From positions 1 through 8,704 of the forward strand of contig JAZSMS010000130.1 of the NCBI GenBank assembly GCA_045536015.1: a stretch of DNA of 8,704 nucleotides. The letters are read 5' to 3'. This document shows positions 1 through 7,056 of the stretch, piece after piece (positions within the stretch are counted from its first letter, which is position 1; each line of letters opens with the position of its first letter). This stretch comes from JAZSMS01 sp045536015. GTDB lineage: Bacteria; Bacillota; Clostridia; Christensenellales; QALW01. The position numbers were made by a program, and so were the translations under genes. Below the pieces are notes generated by a model that saw nothing but the letters and a program-made list of their open reading frames with translations, ran no database searches and was not told the DNA's origin.

Positions 1-150
1 GTCAAGTTGGGGCAAGAACGTTGCTTTAGCACCCGATTCGCCCGGGCGGCGCAGACGGCGCGATAGCCGTATGCGAGCGCGGAGTCGGCAGCACGAAGGC
101 TTTGCCGTTATCACTCGGAGTGATAGGCAAATGCCGAGAGCGTACCAAAC
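1..150. repeat. GC-rich non-coding fragment with interrupted palindrome, possible dispersed repeat end
   Basis: This stretch is visibly much richer in G and C than the AT-rich DNA after about position 155. It holds an interrupted palindrome at 98-135: GGCTTTGCC (98-106), then TATCACTC (109-116), a one-base centre G117, GAGTGATA (118-125) and GGCAAATGCC (126-135). The inner 17 bases are perfectly symmetric; the outer arms pair with small bulges. Short open frames cross it on both strands, but none has a convincing start and ribosome site or a recognisable protein family. The composition and symmetry suggest the end of an extragenic repeat or small mobile fragment cut by the window edge. This identity is inferred; only the composition and palindrome are seen. 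Confidence 0.4.
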
Positions 151-170
151 CCTTTATATCTTTGAAAATA

Positions 171-199
171 TTGATTATAAATCTAATTTATGCTATAAT
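171..199 (+). promoter_or_regulatory. Predicted sigma-A promoter of the deoxyinosine glycosylase gene
   Basis: A -35 element TTGATT (171-176) and a perfect -10 element TATAAT (194-199) are separated by 17 bases. The TG at 191-192 makes an extended -10 (TGnTATAAT). Transcription would start near 206, giving an AT-rich leader of about 80 bases before the ATG at 288. Confidence 0.7.
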
Positions 200-287
200 T
201 TAATTAATAAATTTTAATATTCTAGCAAACTCAAAATCCTCCGTTTCAAAAAAATTATTAAAAAATTCCTCATATAATTATGTAATT

Positions 288-776
288 ATGCCAAAACACC
301 CAATTCCACCCGTATTTGACAAAAATTCAAAAGTACTTATTTTAGGCAGTTTTCCATCAGTAAAATCACGCGAGCAGGCGTTTTTCTACGCTCATCCACA
401 AAACAGATTTTGGAAAGTTACCTCTAAAGTTATAGGCACAGGTACACCCGAAACAATTAAGGAAAAAACGAACTTTTTGCTTGCAAATAATATTGCGCTT
501 TGGGACGTGATTGCCTCCTGCGATATTGTAGGAAGCGCGGACAGTACAATAAAAAACGTTATTGCAAATGACCTTACGTGTATTTTAAATGCTGCCGATA
601 TCAAACAGATTTTTGTCAACGGCAAAACTGCAGAAAAATATTACAACAAATATATCCGCGATACAATAGGCAGAAGTGTTATTTGCCTGCCGTCAACTTC
701 CCCCGCTAACGCAGGATGGAACACAGATAAGCTTGTTGACGCCTGGCAAATTATTAAAACATACTTAATTAAGTAG
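288..776 (+). CDS. DNA-deoxyinosine (hypoxanthine) glycosylase, UDG superfamily
   Basis: This 162-residue protein is predicted to excise hypoxanthine, the deamination product of adenine, from DNA as the first step of cytosolic base-excision repair. It has the two signature regions of the family 6 / hypoxanthine-DNA-glycosylase branch of the uracil-DNA glycosylase superfamily. The first is ILGSFPSVKSRE (18-29) followed by HPQNRFW (36-42); the second is LPSTSPANA (134-142). From memory, Asn39 is the catalytic residue of the characterised archaeal enzyme, and here the Asn of NRFW is also residue 39. Length is normal for the family and the start fits the usual MxxHPIPP opening. No clear Shine-Dalgarno sequence precedes the ATG, which is unlike the next genes. 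It appears to be monocistronic. Other UDG-type substrates such as uracil cannot be excluded from sequence alone. Confidence 0.9.
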   Translation: MPKHPIPPVFDKNSKVLILGSFPSVKSREQAFFYAHPQNRFWKVTSKVIGTGTPETIKEKTNFLLANNIALWDVIASCDIVGSADSTIKNVIANDLTCILNAADIKQIFVNGKTAEKYYNKYIRDTIGRSVICLPSTSPANAGWNTDKLVDAWQIIKTYLIK

Positions 777-817
777 ATTTTTTAGGTAATTATATTTATT
801 TAAAACTAATATTAAAA

Positions 818-841
818 GACAGGTAAAATTCCGTCGTTTTT
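818..841 (+). terminator. Weak candidate terminator after the glycosylase gene
   Basis: A short hairpin pairs GAC-(A bulge)-GG (818-823) with CCGTC (831-835) across a seven-base loop, followed by GTTTTT (836-841). The preceding A tract could also pair with the T tract. The stem is short and bulged, so this is only a plausible terminator. Confidence 0.35.
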
Positions 842-843
842 CA

Positions 844-867
844 TTGATTTTTTTATTGATTTTTTTA
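844..867 (+). repeat. Perfect 12-bp tandem duplication at the lipoprotein promoter
   Basis: TTGATTTTTTTA occurs twice in direct tandem (844-855 and 856-867) without mismatch. The second copy supplies the -35 hexamer of the next promoter; the first places an identical hexamer 12 bases upstream, too far from any -10 to be used in the same way. It may be a simple slippage product. Confidence 0.8.
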
Positions 868-884
868 TAAAAATATAATATAAT
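856..884 (+). promoter_or_regulatory. Predicted sigma-A promoter of the DUF4886 lipoprotein gene
   Basis: TTGATT (856-861) and TATAAT (879-884) are separated by 17 bases, the same hexamers and spacing as the promoter at 171-199. A second overlapping TATAAT lies at 874-879 but has no suitable -35 partner. Transcription would start near 891, shortly before the ribosome site. Confidence 0.65.
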
Positions 885-915
885 ACTAATATCTCAACAG
901 AAGAAAGGAATTTTT

Positions 916-1875
916 ATGAAAATCAAAGCTATATCATTATTTTTAACACTTGTTTTGTCTTTTGGTCTGCTTTGCGGTTGCGAAAAGCAAGGTTCTGGCG
1001 AAGCCGAAGCTACCCCTACCCCTGCTCCCACACCCGACATTTTACAAAAAAGCGACCCTGGCGAAGATGATACCATCAATATACTTATGATTGGTAATAG
1101 TTTTTGTTATTACTTTGTAGAAGAGCTTTACGGTCTTGCACGCACTGCAAAAATAAAAATGCGTGTATGCAACGTTTATTATTCGGGATGTACTCTTGAA
1201 CAACATTATACTTGGTGGAAAAACGGTGAATCTAATTACGAGTTTTTTGTTACCGATGAGCGTGGCAGAGTACAGTCAAAAAACAAAAGCCTAGAAGACT
1301 GCATCAAATATCAAAATTGGGATATTATCACTTTACAAGAGGCTAGCTCTTCAATTCGTTCCAGTGGCGGAGTTGAGCCTCACCTTGAAAAGACAAAGAC
1401 TTACCGCACCGAGCTTTTAGGCTATTTAAGAGAACAATTCCCCGCATCTAAATTCTATTGGCATCAAACGTGGTCAAATCAAATAGGCTATGACAGAAAC
1501 GGTTATAAGGTAGAATCGTTTGAGCAACAACAGCAGGATATGGAACGAACAAAGCAGTTTACACTTGCAATCTGTAAAGAGTTTGGCATTGACCGAATCA
1601 ACACCGGAGAAGCGTGGCAAATTGTACGTGCAGGTGGATACGACAATCTCTGTGCACGCCTTAAAATTAACAATAACCTCGGTGACTATTATCACGACGG
1701 TGATATAGGCGGCGGTCAGTACTTAAACGCTTGCGTTTGGTTTGAAACAATTACTGGCAAAAGCTGTGTAGGCAATATGTATAGACCTACCTATTACTAC
1801 GAAGAAGAGCTTATACAAACCCTTCAGCAGGCAGCGCATAAAGCAGTTGAAGATAAAATTTCTGAAGATAAATAA
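916..1875 (+). CDS. Lipoprotein with DUF4886 / SGNH-hydrolase-like domain
   Basis: This is a 319-residue secreted lipoprotein. Residues 1-21 form a type II signal peptide with lipobox LCGC, so Cys22 should be lipidated and anchor the protein to the outer face of the membrane. A Thr/Pro-rich linker (about 32-40, EATPTPAPTP) leads into the catalytic-type domain. That domain opens with ILMIGNSF (56-63), the SGNH block with Ser62 as candidate nucleophile, and has LQEAS in the middle, HQTW at 183-186, and DYYHDGD (257-263), where Asp257 and His260 fit the SGNH acid-histidine pair. WFETITG near the C-terminus is also typical of DUF4886. The fold suggests an esterase, for example a carbohydrate deacetylase, but the substrate is unknown. 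An AAAGGA ribosome site (904-909) lies six bases before the ATG. The gene is monocistronic, between its own promoter and a strong terminator. Confidence 0.85.
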   Translation: MKIKAISLFLTLVLSFGLLCGCEKQGSGEAEATPTPAPTPDILQKSDPGEDDTINILMIGNSFCYYFVEELYGLARTAKIKMRVCNVYYSGCTLEQHYTWWKNGESNYEFFVTDERGRVQSKNKSLEDCIKYQNWDIITLQEASSSIRSSGGVEPHLEKTKTYRTELLGYLREQFPASKFYWHQTWSNQIGYDRNGYKVESFEQQQQDMERTKQFTLAICKEFGIDRINTGEAWQIVRAGGYDNLCARLKINNNLGDYYHDGDIGGGQYLNACVWFETITGKSCVGNMYRPTYYYEEELIQTLQQAAHKAVEDKISEDK

Positions 1876-1916
1876 CACAAAAAACATCCTCATTCTTAGA
1901 GGATGTTTTTTTGTGT
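1875..1916 (+). terminator. Strong intrinsic terminator after the lipoprotein gene
   Basis: CATCCTC (1885-1891) pairs perfectly with GAGGATG (1899-1905) around a seven-base loop. The stem continues as an A tract against a T tract (1906-1912) and closes with ACAC/GTGT (1875-1878 and 1913-1916). It begins at the last base of the stop codon. The A/T arms give a U tract after the GC core and could also serve the opposite strand. Confidence 0.9.
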
Positions 1917-2024
1917 CTTTACTTTTATTTATTTTTGCTTATTTGGGAACAAATTAAGATAATGCAAACATTTTTTACAAAATTCTTTTGTTTTCTTTTT
2001 GTCAATTCTGTACCATTTTATGCA

Positions 2025-2053
2025 TTGCTAACACACTTCTTCCATGTTATAAT
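2025..2053 (+). promoter_or_regulatory. Predicted extended -10 promoter of the GH20-type gene
   Basis: TTGCTA (2025-2030) and TATAAT (2048-2053) are 17 bases apart. TG at 2045-2046 forms an extended -10. Transcription would start near 2060, leaving a leader of about 25 bases with a GGAG ribosome site before the ATG at 2085. This placement argues against starts upstream of 2060. Confidence 0.7.
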
Positions 2054-2084
2054 TAAAAAAATATTTTACATTTTGGAGAGAACT

Positions 2085-4373
2085 ATGTATTTTGGTGTTT
2101 TACCCATTAAAGAAATAACTTATACACGTCCCGACAGCCAAATACCCTTTTTACCAACAATAGAAGATGGTAAAAATAAATGGCTTTGGTCCGATTTATA
2201 TGAAACCGCTTTTGATATTAACATTTTGCTCGAAAAAGAATGTTTTATAAGCACACTTTTACTAAAAGCCCAAAGTGATTCAATTAATAAGCTTGAAATT
2301 TTTGTTGATAAAAAATTAAGTCATACTTCATTTGAAGCTTCTTTAACAGAAAATTCTTCTTTTTCGGTAAACGCAAGCGGCAAAAGCATTACAATAAGAA
2401 TTTTTGCAAATATTGCCGATATAATAATTGAGGATATTCAATTTTTTGGAAGTTTAGATGATAAAATGCCGCTTATTTGGCCCACGCCAAATAGTTTTAT
2501 TTTAGAGAATGGCTTTGTTAATATTTCAGTTATTTTAGCTAATAACGATGAAGAAAAGGCCGCTGCCGACTTTTTAACAAACCGCCTTAATTTGCAAAAT
2601 ATTTCATTATGCGATAGCGGTGTTCCATTGCATTTTGTTTTAAATTCTTCGCCCGAATTTTTGCAAGAACGCTACAAGGTAGAAGTACAAAACGATAAAA
2701 TTGTTATAACCGCCGCAACACGTCTTTGCCTTATTTATGGTGCGGATGCGCTTATGCAAACGTTAGATAAAAACGGCTTCCCTCTTTGCGTTATCGACGA
2801 TAAGCCCGCGCTTTCTTTCCGTGGTTTTCATATAGGTCTTCCCTCAGAAGAATATATGGACTTTGCAAAAAAGCTGTTGCAAAACGTGCTTATTCCACTT
2901 AGATATAACACCCTTATTATAGAATTTGCAGGCGCAATGCGCTTTGATAGCCATCCAGAAATTGCTGAAGCGTGGCTTGATGCCGATGCAAAAGAAAAAC
3001 AAGGGCTTCAACCGCTTATGCCCCACGCAAAGCTTTGCGGTAACCGAAGCGTTGTAAGCAAAGAAGCCGTTCGCGATTTTGCGGCCTTTGCGCGTTCGCT
3101 CGGCATAAGCTTTGTTCCCGAAATTCAGTCTTTTGGTCATGTTCAATGGCTTACGTATGCTCATCCCGAAATTGCTGAAAAAGTTGACGTTACCCACAAG
3201 GTAGAAGATACGCGTTTTGAAGATGCCCGCCCCGACGAATTCTATCCACACTGCTATTGTCCTTCTAATGAAAAAAGCTACGAAATTATCTTTGATTTAA
3301 TTGACGAGATTATCGAAACTGTTAACCCCGAATATATTCATATAGGTCATGACGAAATATACAATTTAGGTTGTTGCCCCATCTGCCAAAAACGCGATCC
3401 CGTTGATATCTTTGTTGATGATGTAAACAAGATTTATTCTTATATAAAATCAAAGGGCAAAAAGGTTATGATGTGGTCGGACCACTTTCACGCGCTACGC
3501 GCCTATTCTGCGCTTACCCACGGCGCTTTAGGACGCGTGCCTAAAGACATTTTAATGCTAGATTTTACCTGGTACTTTGACCCCGATAAAGATATTGAGG
3601 TAGAGCTTTTAGAAAACGGCTATTCAGTAGTTTTAGGTAACCTTTATTCTTCACACTTTACGCGTTATTCTTCGCGCGCTTCGCGCAAGGGAATCGTTGG
3701 CGGACAGTTTTCGCTTTGGGTTACAACAAAAGAAGACCGTATTGCCGACAACGGAAAATTCTGGGACGCAATGGTCGTTTCGCAAATGCTTTGGCGCGCA
3801 GATAAGTACGATTCCAATCTGCTTTCAGCATACTCAAACGTACTTAGCGATAAAATTCAGCCGATTATGCGCGATAAAATGCGCAGCACAAACACCTATG
3901 CAGGCTTCGACTTTTCATTAAACCCGCAAAAAATCGAGATTGTTGACTCGGCAAAAGTTAATATAGATGAATACTGCACCGCGCTTAGATTTAAACATGC
4001 AACCAAGTTTGCCGACAGGCGTATTCCCTGGGAAGAATATTTTTTAGTCGGAACGTATTTTGTAAAGTACACTGACGGCAGTATTGAAGAAATTCCCGTC
4101 AGATACGGTTCTGAAATCCTTTGCTATAAAGGCTATTACGGTCAACCGCTTGCCGGTCAGGTACATCGCCATCAAGGCTACGTTGGCACATGGTATTCTG
4201 ACCCCGTTATAAAGGATAAAGATAATTTGGGTAACGACGTTACAATATACGGCTTTATCTGGAACAACCCATCACCCGAGAAAAAAATAGCAAGCGTAAG
4301 TTTTGCCTCGTCACCCGAGAGCTTTACGGGCTTTATCTTTACCGGAATTGACGCACAAATAAAAAAAGATTAA
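2085..4373 (+). CDS. Glycoside hydrolase family 20-type protein (beta-N-acetylhexosaminidase-like), probably cytoplasmic
   Basis: This 762-residue protein is likely to cleave terminal beta-linked N-acetylhexosamine by the substrate-assisted mechanism of GH20. Residues about 1-125 look like a beta-sandwich carbohydrate-binding module. About 128-235 match the GH20 N-terminal alpha/beta domain, ending PALSFRGFHIG. About 240-590 form the TIM barrel, with PEIQSFGHVQW (345-355) and HIGHDE (419-424); Asp423-Glu424 are the expected stabilising residue and acid/base. A further beta-rich domain occupies about 605-760. A Cys cluster, GCCPIC (429-434), follows the active-site strand. The ATG at 2085 has GGAG at 2075-2078. 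In-frame upstream starts (TTG 1911, ATG 1962) fall in the preceding terminator or upstream of the promoter and would add a spurious hydrophobic stretch. No signal peptide is seen, so it probably acts on imported sugars. Exact linkage is not predictable. Confidence 0.83.
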   Translation: MYFGVLPIKEITYTRPDSQIPFLPTIEDGKNKWLWSDLYETAFDINILLEKECFISTLLLKAQSDSINKLEIFVDKKLSHTSFEASLTENSSFSVNASGKSITIRIFANIADIIIEDIQFFGSLDDKMPLIWPTPNSFILENGFVNISVILANNDEEKAAADFLTNRLNLQNISLCDSGVPLHFVLNSSPEFLQERYKVEVQNDKIVITAATRLCLIYGADALMQTLDKNGFPLCVIDDKPALSFRGFHIGLPSEEYMDFAKKLLQNVLIPLRYNTLIIEFAGAMRFDSHPEIAEAWLDADAKEKQGLQPLMPHAKLCGNRSVVSKEAVRDFAAFARSLGISFVPEIQSFGHVQWLTYAHPEIAEKVDVTHKVEDTRFEDARPDEFYPHCYCPSNEKSYEIIFDLIDEIIETVNPEYIHIGHDEIYNLGCCPICQKRDPVDIFVDDVNKIYSYIKSKGKKVMMWSDHFHALRAYSALTHGALGRVPKDILMLDFTWYFDPDKDIEVELLENGYSVVLGNLYSSHFTRYSSRASRKGIVGGQFSLWVTTKEDRIADNGKFWDAMVVSQMLWRADKYDSNLLSAYSNVLSDKIQPIMRDKMRSTNTYAGFDFSLNPQKIEIVDSAKVNIDEYCTALRFKHATKFADRRIPWEEYFLVGTYFVKYTDGSIEEIPVRYGSEILCYKGYYGQPLAGQVHRHQGYVGTWYSDPVIKDKDNLGNDVTIYGFIWNNPSPEKKIASVSFASSPESFTGFIFTGIDAQIKKD

Positions 4374-4387
4374 ATTAAAAAAAACAG

Positions 4388-4416
4388 TTGACAAAGTTTT
4401 TTTAGCGTGTTAAAAT
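4388..4416 (+). promoter_or_regulatory. Sigma-A promoter of the first T-box transcript
   Basis: A consensus -35 TTGACA (4388-4393) and a -10 TAAAAT (4411-4416) are separated by 17 bases, with TG at 4408-4409 as an extended -10. It begins just after the GH20 stop codon, with no convincing terminator between. Transcription should start near 4423, about ten bases before the T-box Stem I. Confidence 0.85.
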
Positions 4417-4433
4417 ACAAAAAAATTAATAAA

Positions 4434-4690
4434 GGCTGTGACGAAGACGGCTTAAATCGTTAGTTTTCAGAGAGTTGATATTTGGTGAAAATCAACAACT
4501 GCGTTTTAGTGGCCCATCACTTCCGAGCCGAAAGTCCGAAAGGTTTTTCTTAGTAGGCGCTTTCCGTGATTGCTGCGTAAAGGCATAGGGATTGTTAGAT
4601 CCTAAAGTGGCAGAGTTTTCTGCAATTTGAGTGGTACCGCGAGTGTTATTTATCACCCGTCTCAAAGTTTTTGAGACGGGTGTTTTATTT
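4434..4690 (+). promoter_or_regulatory. T-box riboswitch 1 (candidate specifier AUC, Ile)
   Basis: This tRNA-sensing leader fills the 338-base gap before the first ligase gene. Stem I base pairs GGCT (4434-4437) with AGCC (4526-4529). Above a kink-turn-like internal loop, GAAG (4443-4446) pairs with CTTC (4520-4523). The distal arm GTTGAT/ATCAAC (4474-4479, 4491-4496) carries the AGAGAG and GGTGAAA signatures. Stem II contains TTAGTAG (4550-4556). Stem III is AGGGAT/ATCCT (about 4587-4602). The T-box core is AATTTGAGTGGTACCGCG (4624-4641), whose UGGU bulge (4632-4635) would pair with the tRNA NCCA end. By analogy with glyQS, the codon one purine before the lower stem is ATC (4516-4518) followed by A, suggesting tRNA-Ile. 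The T-box class is certain; the specifier reading is tentative because the usual AGUA of the specifier loop is not evident. Confidence 0.96.
4654..4690 (+). terminator. T-box 1 attenuator terminator, mutually exclusive with antiterminator
   Basis: CACCCGTCTCAAA (4654-4666) pairs perfectly with TTTGAGACGGGTG (4670-4682), followed by TTTTATTTTT. The CTCAAA segment (4661-4666) can instead pair with TTTGAG (4626-4631) beside the UGGU bulge to form the antiterminator. Uncharged tRNA is expected to favour that second state and allow readthrough into the ligase gene. Confidence 0.95.
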
Positions 4691-4711
4691 TTATAAAAAG
4701 GAGAGATTATT

Positions 4712-6979
4712 ATGCAAACAACCAACGCAAAACAACAGTTAAAGGAAATAGCTACGCGAATTAGGGAAATGCGTGAGATTATGGGTTGGTCATTTGAGGA
4801 AATGGCAGAAAAGACGGAGGTTTCTACTCAGCAGTATATTGATTTTGAAAATGCTGCAGTTGACTTTCCCTTTACGTTTATTCACAAATGTGCTCTCGCC
4901 TTTGATATTGAGCTTACTCAGCTTTTGGCAGGTCATTCGGCAAAGCTTTCAAGCTACACCGTAACAAGAAAGGGTCAGGGTCAAAAAACCGCCAAGGAAG
5001 ACGGCATTGACATAACCAACCTTGCACCCAAATTTAAGGATAAAATTGCCGAGCCCTATTACGTTAGATACACCTATTCTGCCGCACAACAGAATAAGCC
5101 TATCCATTTAACAAAACATTCGGGTCAGGAATTTGACCTTGTTTTAAGCGGCTCTCTTAAAGTTCAGATCGGCGAGCATACCGAAATTTTGCACGAAGGC
5201 GACAGTATTTACTATAATAGTTCTACCCCGCACGGAATGATAGCAATTGACGGAACTGACTGCGTTTTCTGCGCAGTTGTTCTTCCTGGTGAGGATACAC
5301 GCGAAGAGGTTGTTCGTCAGAGCATTGCTTCAACAAAGGTAGAGCAGTCACTTGTTTGCGAAAAGTTTGTTGAGACCTTTGAGGACGAAAATGGTTCTCT
5401 TAAGGATATCAAATTTAAAAACACCGATACGTTTAACTTTGGATTTGACATCGTTGACGGAATTGCCGCAAAATATCCCGATAAACTTGCGATGCTTCAC
5501 GTTTCACGCAATAAAGAAGAACGCCGCTTTACCTTTAAGGATATTTCGCGCGCTTCTAATCAAGTTGCAAACTACTTTACCTCTCTTGGTATCAAAAAAG
5601 GTGACAAGGTTATGCTTGTGCTTAAGCGCCATTATCAGTTCTGGTTTTGTATGGTTGCGCTTCACAAGCTTGGTGCAGTTGCAATTCCCGCAACAAATCA
5701 GCTTAAGGAGCACGATTTTGAATATCGCTATAACGCCGCGGGCGTTTCGGCATTAGTTTGTACTGCCGATGGTGATACTGCACAAATTGCCCAGCGTGCC
5801 GCACAAAACTGTGACTGCGTAAAGCAGCTTATTATGGTTGGCGGCAAAAGCGAGGGCTGGCACGATTTTGACAATGAGTACAAATTATTCTCAAGTAAGT
5901 TTGAGCGCACAGAGGATGCATCGGCAGGAGAAGACCTTGCACTTATGTTCTTTACCTCGGGAACTACCGGTAATCCCAAGATGGCTGCACATGCGCACAC
6001 ATATGCACTTGGTCACTTTGTAACGGCTAAATACTGGCACTGCTGTGAGCGTGACGGGCTTCACTTAACAATTTCGGATACCGGCTGGGGTAAATCACTC
6101 TGGGGTAAATTATACGGTCAGTGGCTTTGCGAGGGCGCAGTTTTTGTATATGATTTTGACCGCTTTGATGCCGCAGACATTCTGCCTATGTTTGCAAAGT
6201 ATCGCATAACGACCTTCTGTGCACCTCCTACGATGCTTAGAATGCTTGTTAAATGTGACTTATCCAATTATGACTTATCCTCGATACATCATATGACCAC
6301 CGCAGGCGAGGCACTTAACCCCGAGGTGTTCAAGCAGTTTGAAAAGGCAACGGGCTTAAAGATAATGGAGGGCTTTGGTCAGACCGAAACTACGCTTACT
6401 ATCGCAAACCTTCGCGGTACAACGCCAAAAATCGGTGCTATGGGCAAGGCTTCGCCACAATATGATATTGATATTGTTGACCCCGATGGAAACTCCGTTC
6501 CCGACGGTGAGGTTGGCGAAATAGTTGTTCGCACAGATAAGGAAACTCCTTGCGGATTGTTTAAAGAATATTATCTTGATGGCGAAAAGACAGTTGACGC
6601 GTGGCACGACGGTATGTACCACACAGGAGATACTGCCTGGCGCGACGAGGACGGATATTTTTGGTATGTTAGCCGTATTGACGACGTCATCAAGTCTTCG
6701 GGCTACCGCATAGGTCCTTTTGAAATTGAAAGCGTTATAATGGAGCTCCCCTATGTTTTAGAGTGTGGTGTTTCTGCCGCACCTGACGAGGTTCGCGGTC
6801 AGGTTGTTAAGGCTAGCATTGTTCTGACAAAGGGCACCGAACCATCAGAAGAATTAAAGAAGGAAATTCAGCAATACGTTAAAACGCATACTGCACCTTA
6901 TAAATATCCACGTATCATCGTATTCCGCAATGAGCTTCCCAAGACCATAAGCGGTAAGATTCAACGTAACAAGCTTTAA
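4712..6979 (+). CDS. HTH-cupin-acyl-CoA synthetase fusion protein (MACS-like AMP-forming ligase), copy 1
   Basis: This 755-residue three-domain protein begins with an XRE-type helix-turn-helix (about 9-72). A cupin follows (about 115-190; KHSGQEFDLVLSG with His136 and Glu140, then HEGDSIYY and TPH at 172-174), an arrangement seen in XRE-cupin regulators such as PuuR. An AMP-forming acyl-CoA synthetase completes it (about 240-755). The ligase motifs are intact: P-loop TSGTTGNPK (415-423), GFGQTET (554-560), HTGD with Asp640, SRIDD (654-658), GYR (664-666) and SGKIQR with the adenylation Lys749. The nearest family by motif style is medium-chain acyl-CoA synthetase, where LPKTISGKI and YRIGPFE are typical. 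It should convert a carboxylate, ATP and CoA to acyl-CoA, AMP and PPi. An AGGAGA site (4699-4704) precedes the ATG. T-box control suggests the acid is an amino-acid precursor. Substrate and DNA binding are not demonstrated. Confidence 0.9.
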   Translation: MQTTNAKQQLKEIATRIREMREIMGWSFEEMAEKTEVSTQQYIDFENAAVDFPFTFIHKCALAFDIELTQLLAGHSAKLSSYTVTRKGQGQKTAKEDGIDITNLAPKFKDKIAEPYYVRYTYSAAQQNKPIHLTKHSGQEFDLVLSGSLKVQIGEHTEILHEGDSIYYNSSTPHGMIAIDGTDCVFCAVVLPGEDTREEVVRQSIASTKVEQSLVCEKFVETFEDENGSLKDIKFKNTDTFNFGFDIVDGIAAKYPDKLAMLHVSRNKEERRFTFKDISRASNQVANYFTSLGIKKGDKVMLVLKRHYQFWFCMVALHKLGAVAIPATNQLKEHDFEYRYNAAGVSALVCTADGDTAQIAQRAAQNCDCVKQLIMVGGKSEGWHDFDNEYKLFSSKFERTEDASAGEDLALMFFTSGTTGNPKMAAHAHTYALGHFVTAKYWHCCERDGLHLTISDTGWGKSLWGKLYGQWLCEGAVFVYDFDRFDAADILPMFAKYRITTFCAPPTMLRMLVKCDLSNYDLSSIHHMTTAGEALNPEVFKQFEKATGLKIMEGFGQTETTLTIANLRGTTPKIGAMGKASPQYDIDIVDPDGNSVPDGEVGEIVVRTDKETPCGLFKEYYLDGEKTVDAWHDGMYHTGDTAWRDEDGYFWYVSRIDDVIKSSGYRIGPFEIESVIMELPYVLECGVSAAPDEVRGQVVKASIVLTKGTEPSEELKKEIQQYVKTHTAPYKYPRIIVFRNELPKTISGKIQRNKL

Positions 6980-7012
6980 TAGTATTTTTGTTGTAAAAAT
7001 GCGACAAAAAAG

Positions 7013-7041
7013 TTGACAGAATATAAGGTTTGTGGTAATAT
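7013..7041 (+). promoter_or_regulatory. Sigma-A promoter of the second T-box transcript
   Basis: TTGACA (7013-7018) is followed after 17 bases by TAATAT (7036-7041), with TG at 7033-7034 as an extended -10. The -10 is weaker than that of copy 1, but the spacing, TGn element and distance to Stem I match. Transcription would start near 7048. Confidence 0.8.
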
Positions 7042-7056
7042 ACACCTAATAGTAAA

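Noticed and set aside
2..216. Arg-rich open frame crossing the window start
   Set aside because: It is open at the 5' edge, has low-complexity Arg-rich composition, matches no family I recognise, and runs into AT-rich promoter DNA.
1911..2084. Upstream in-frame starts for the GH20 gene (TTG 1911, ATG 1962) that would add a hydrophobic N-terminus resembling a signal peptide
   Set aside because: TTG 1911 lies inside the lipoprotein terminator and ATG 1962 lies upstream of the predicted promoter. Neither has a good ribosome site, whereas ATG 2085 has GGAG at proper spacing and begins the recognisable protein.
4492..4725. Minus-strand open frame across the first leader
   Set aside because: It is fully explained by the T-box RNA on the + strand, with no recognisable protein and no ribosome site.
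6985..7010. Hairpin TTTTTGTTG / CGACAAAAA after the first ligase gene as a terminator
   Set aside because: The stem is almost all A-T with one wobble pair and there is no T tract on its 3' side; it overlaps the approach to the next promoter.
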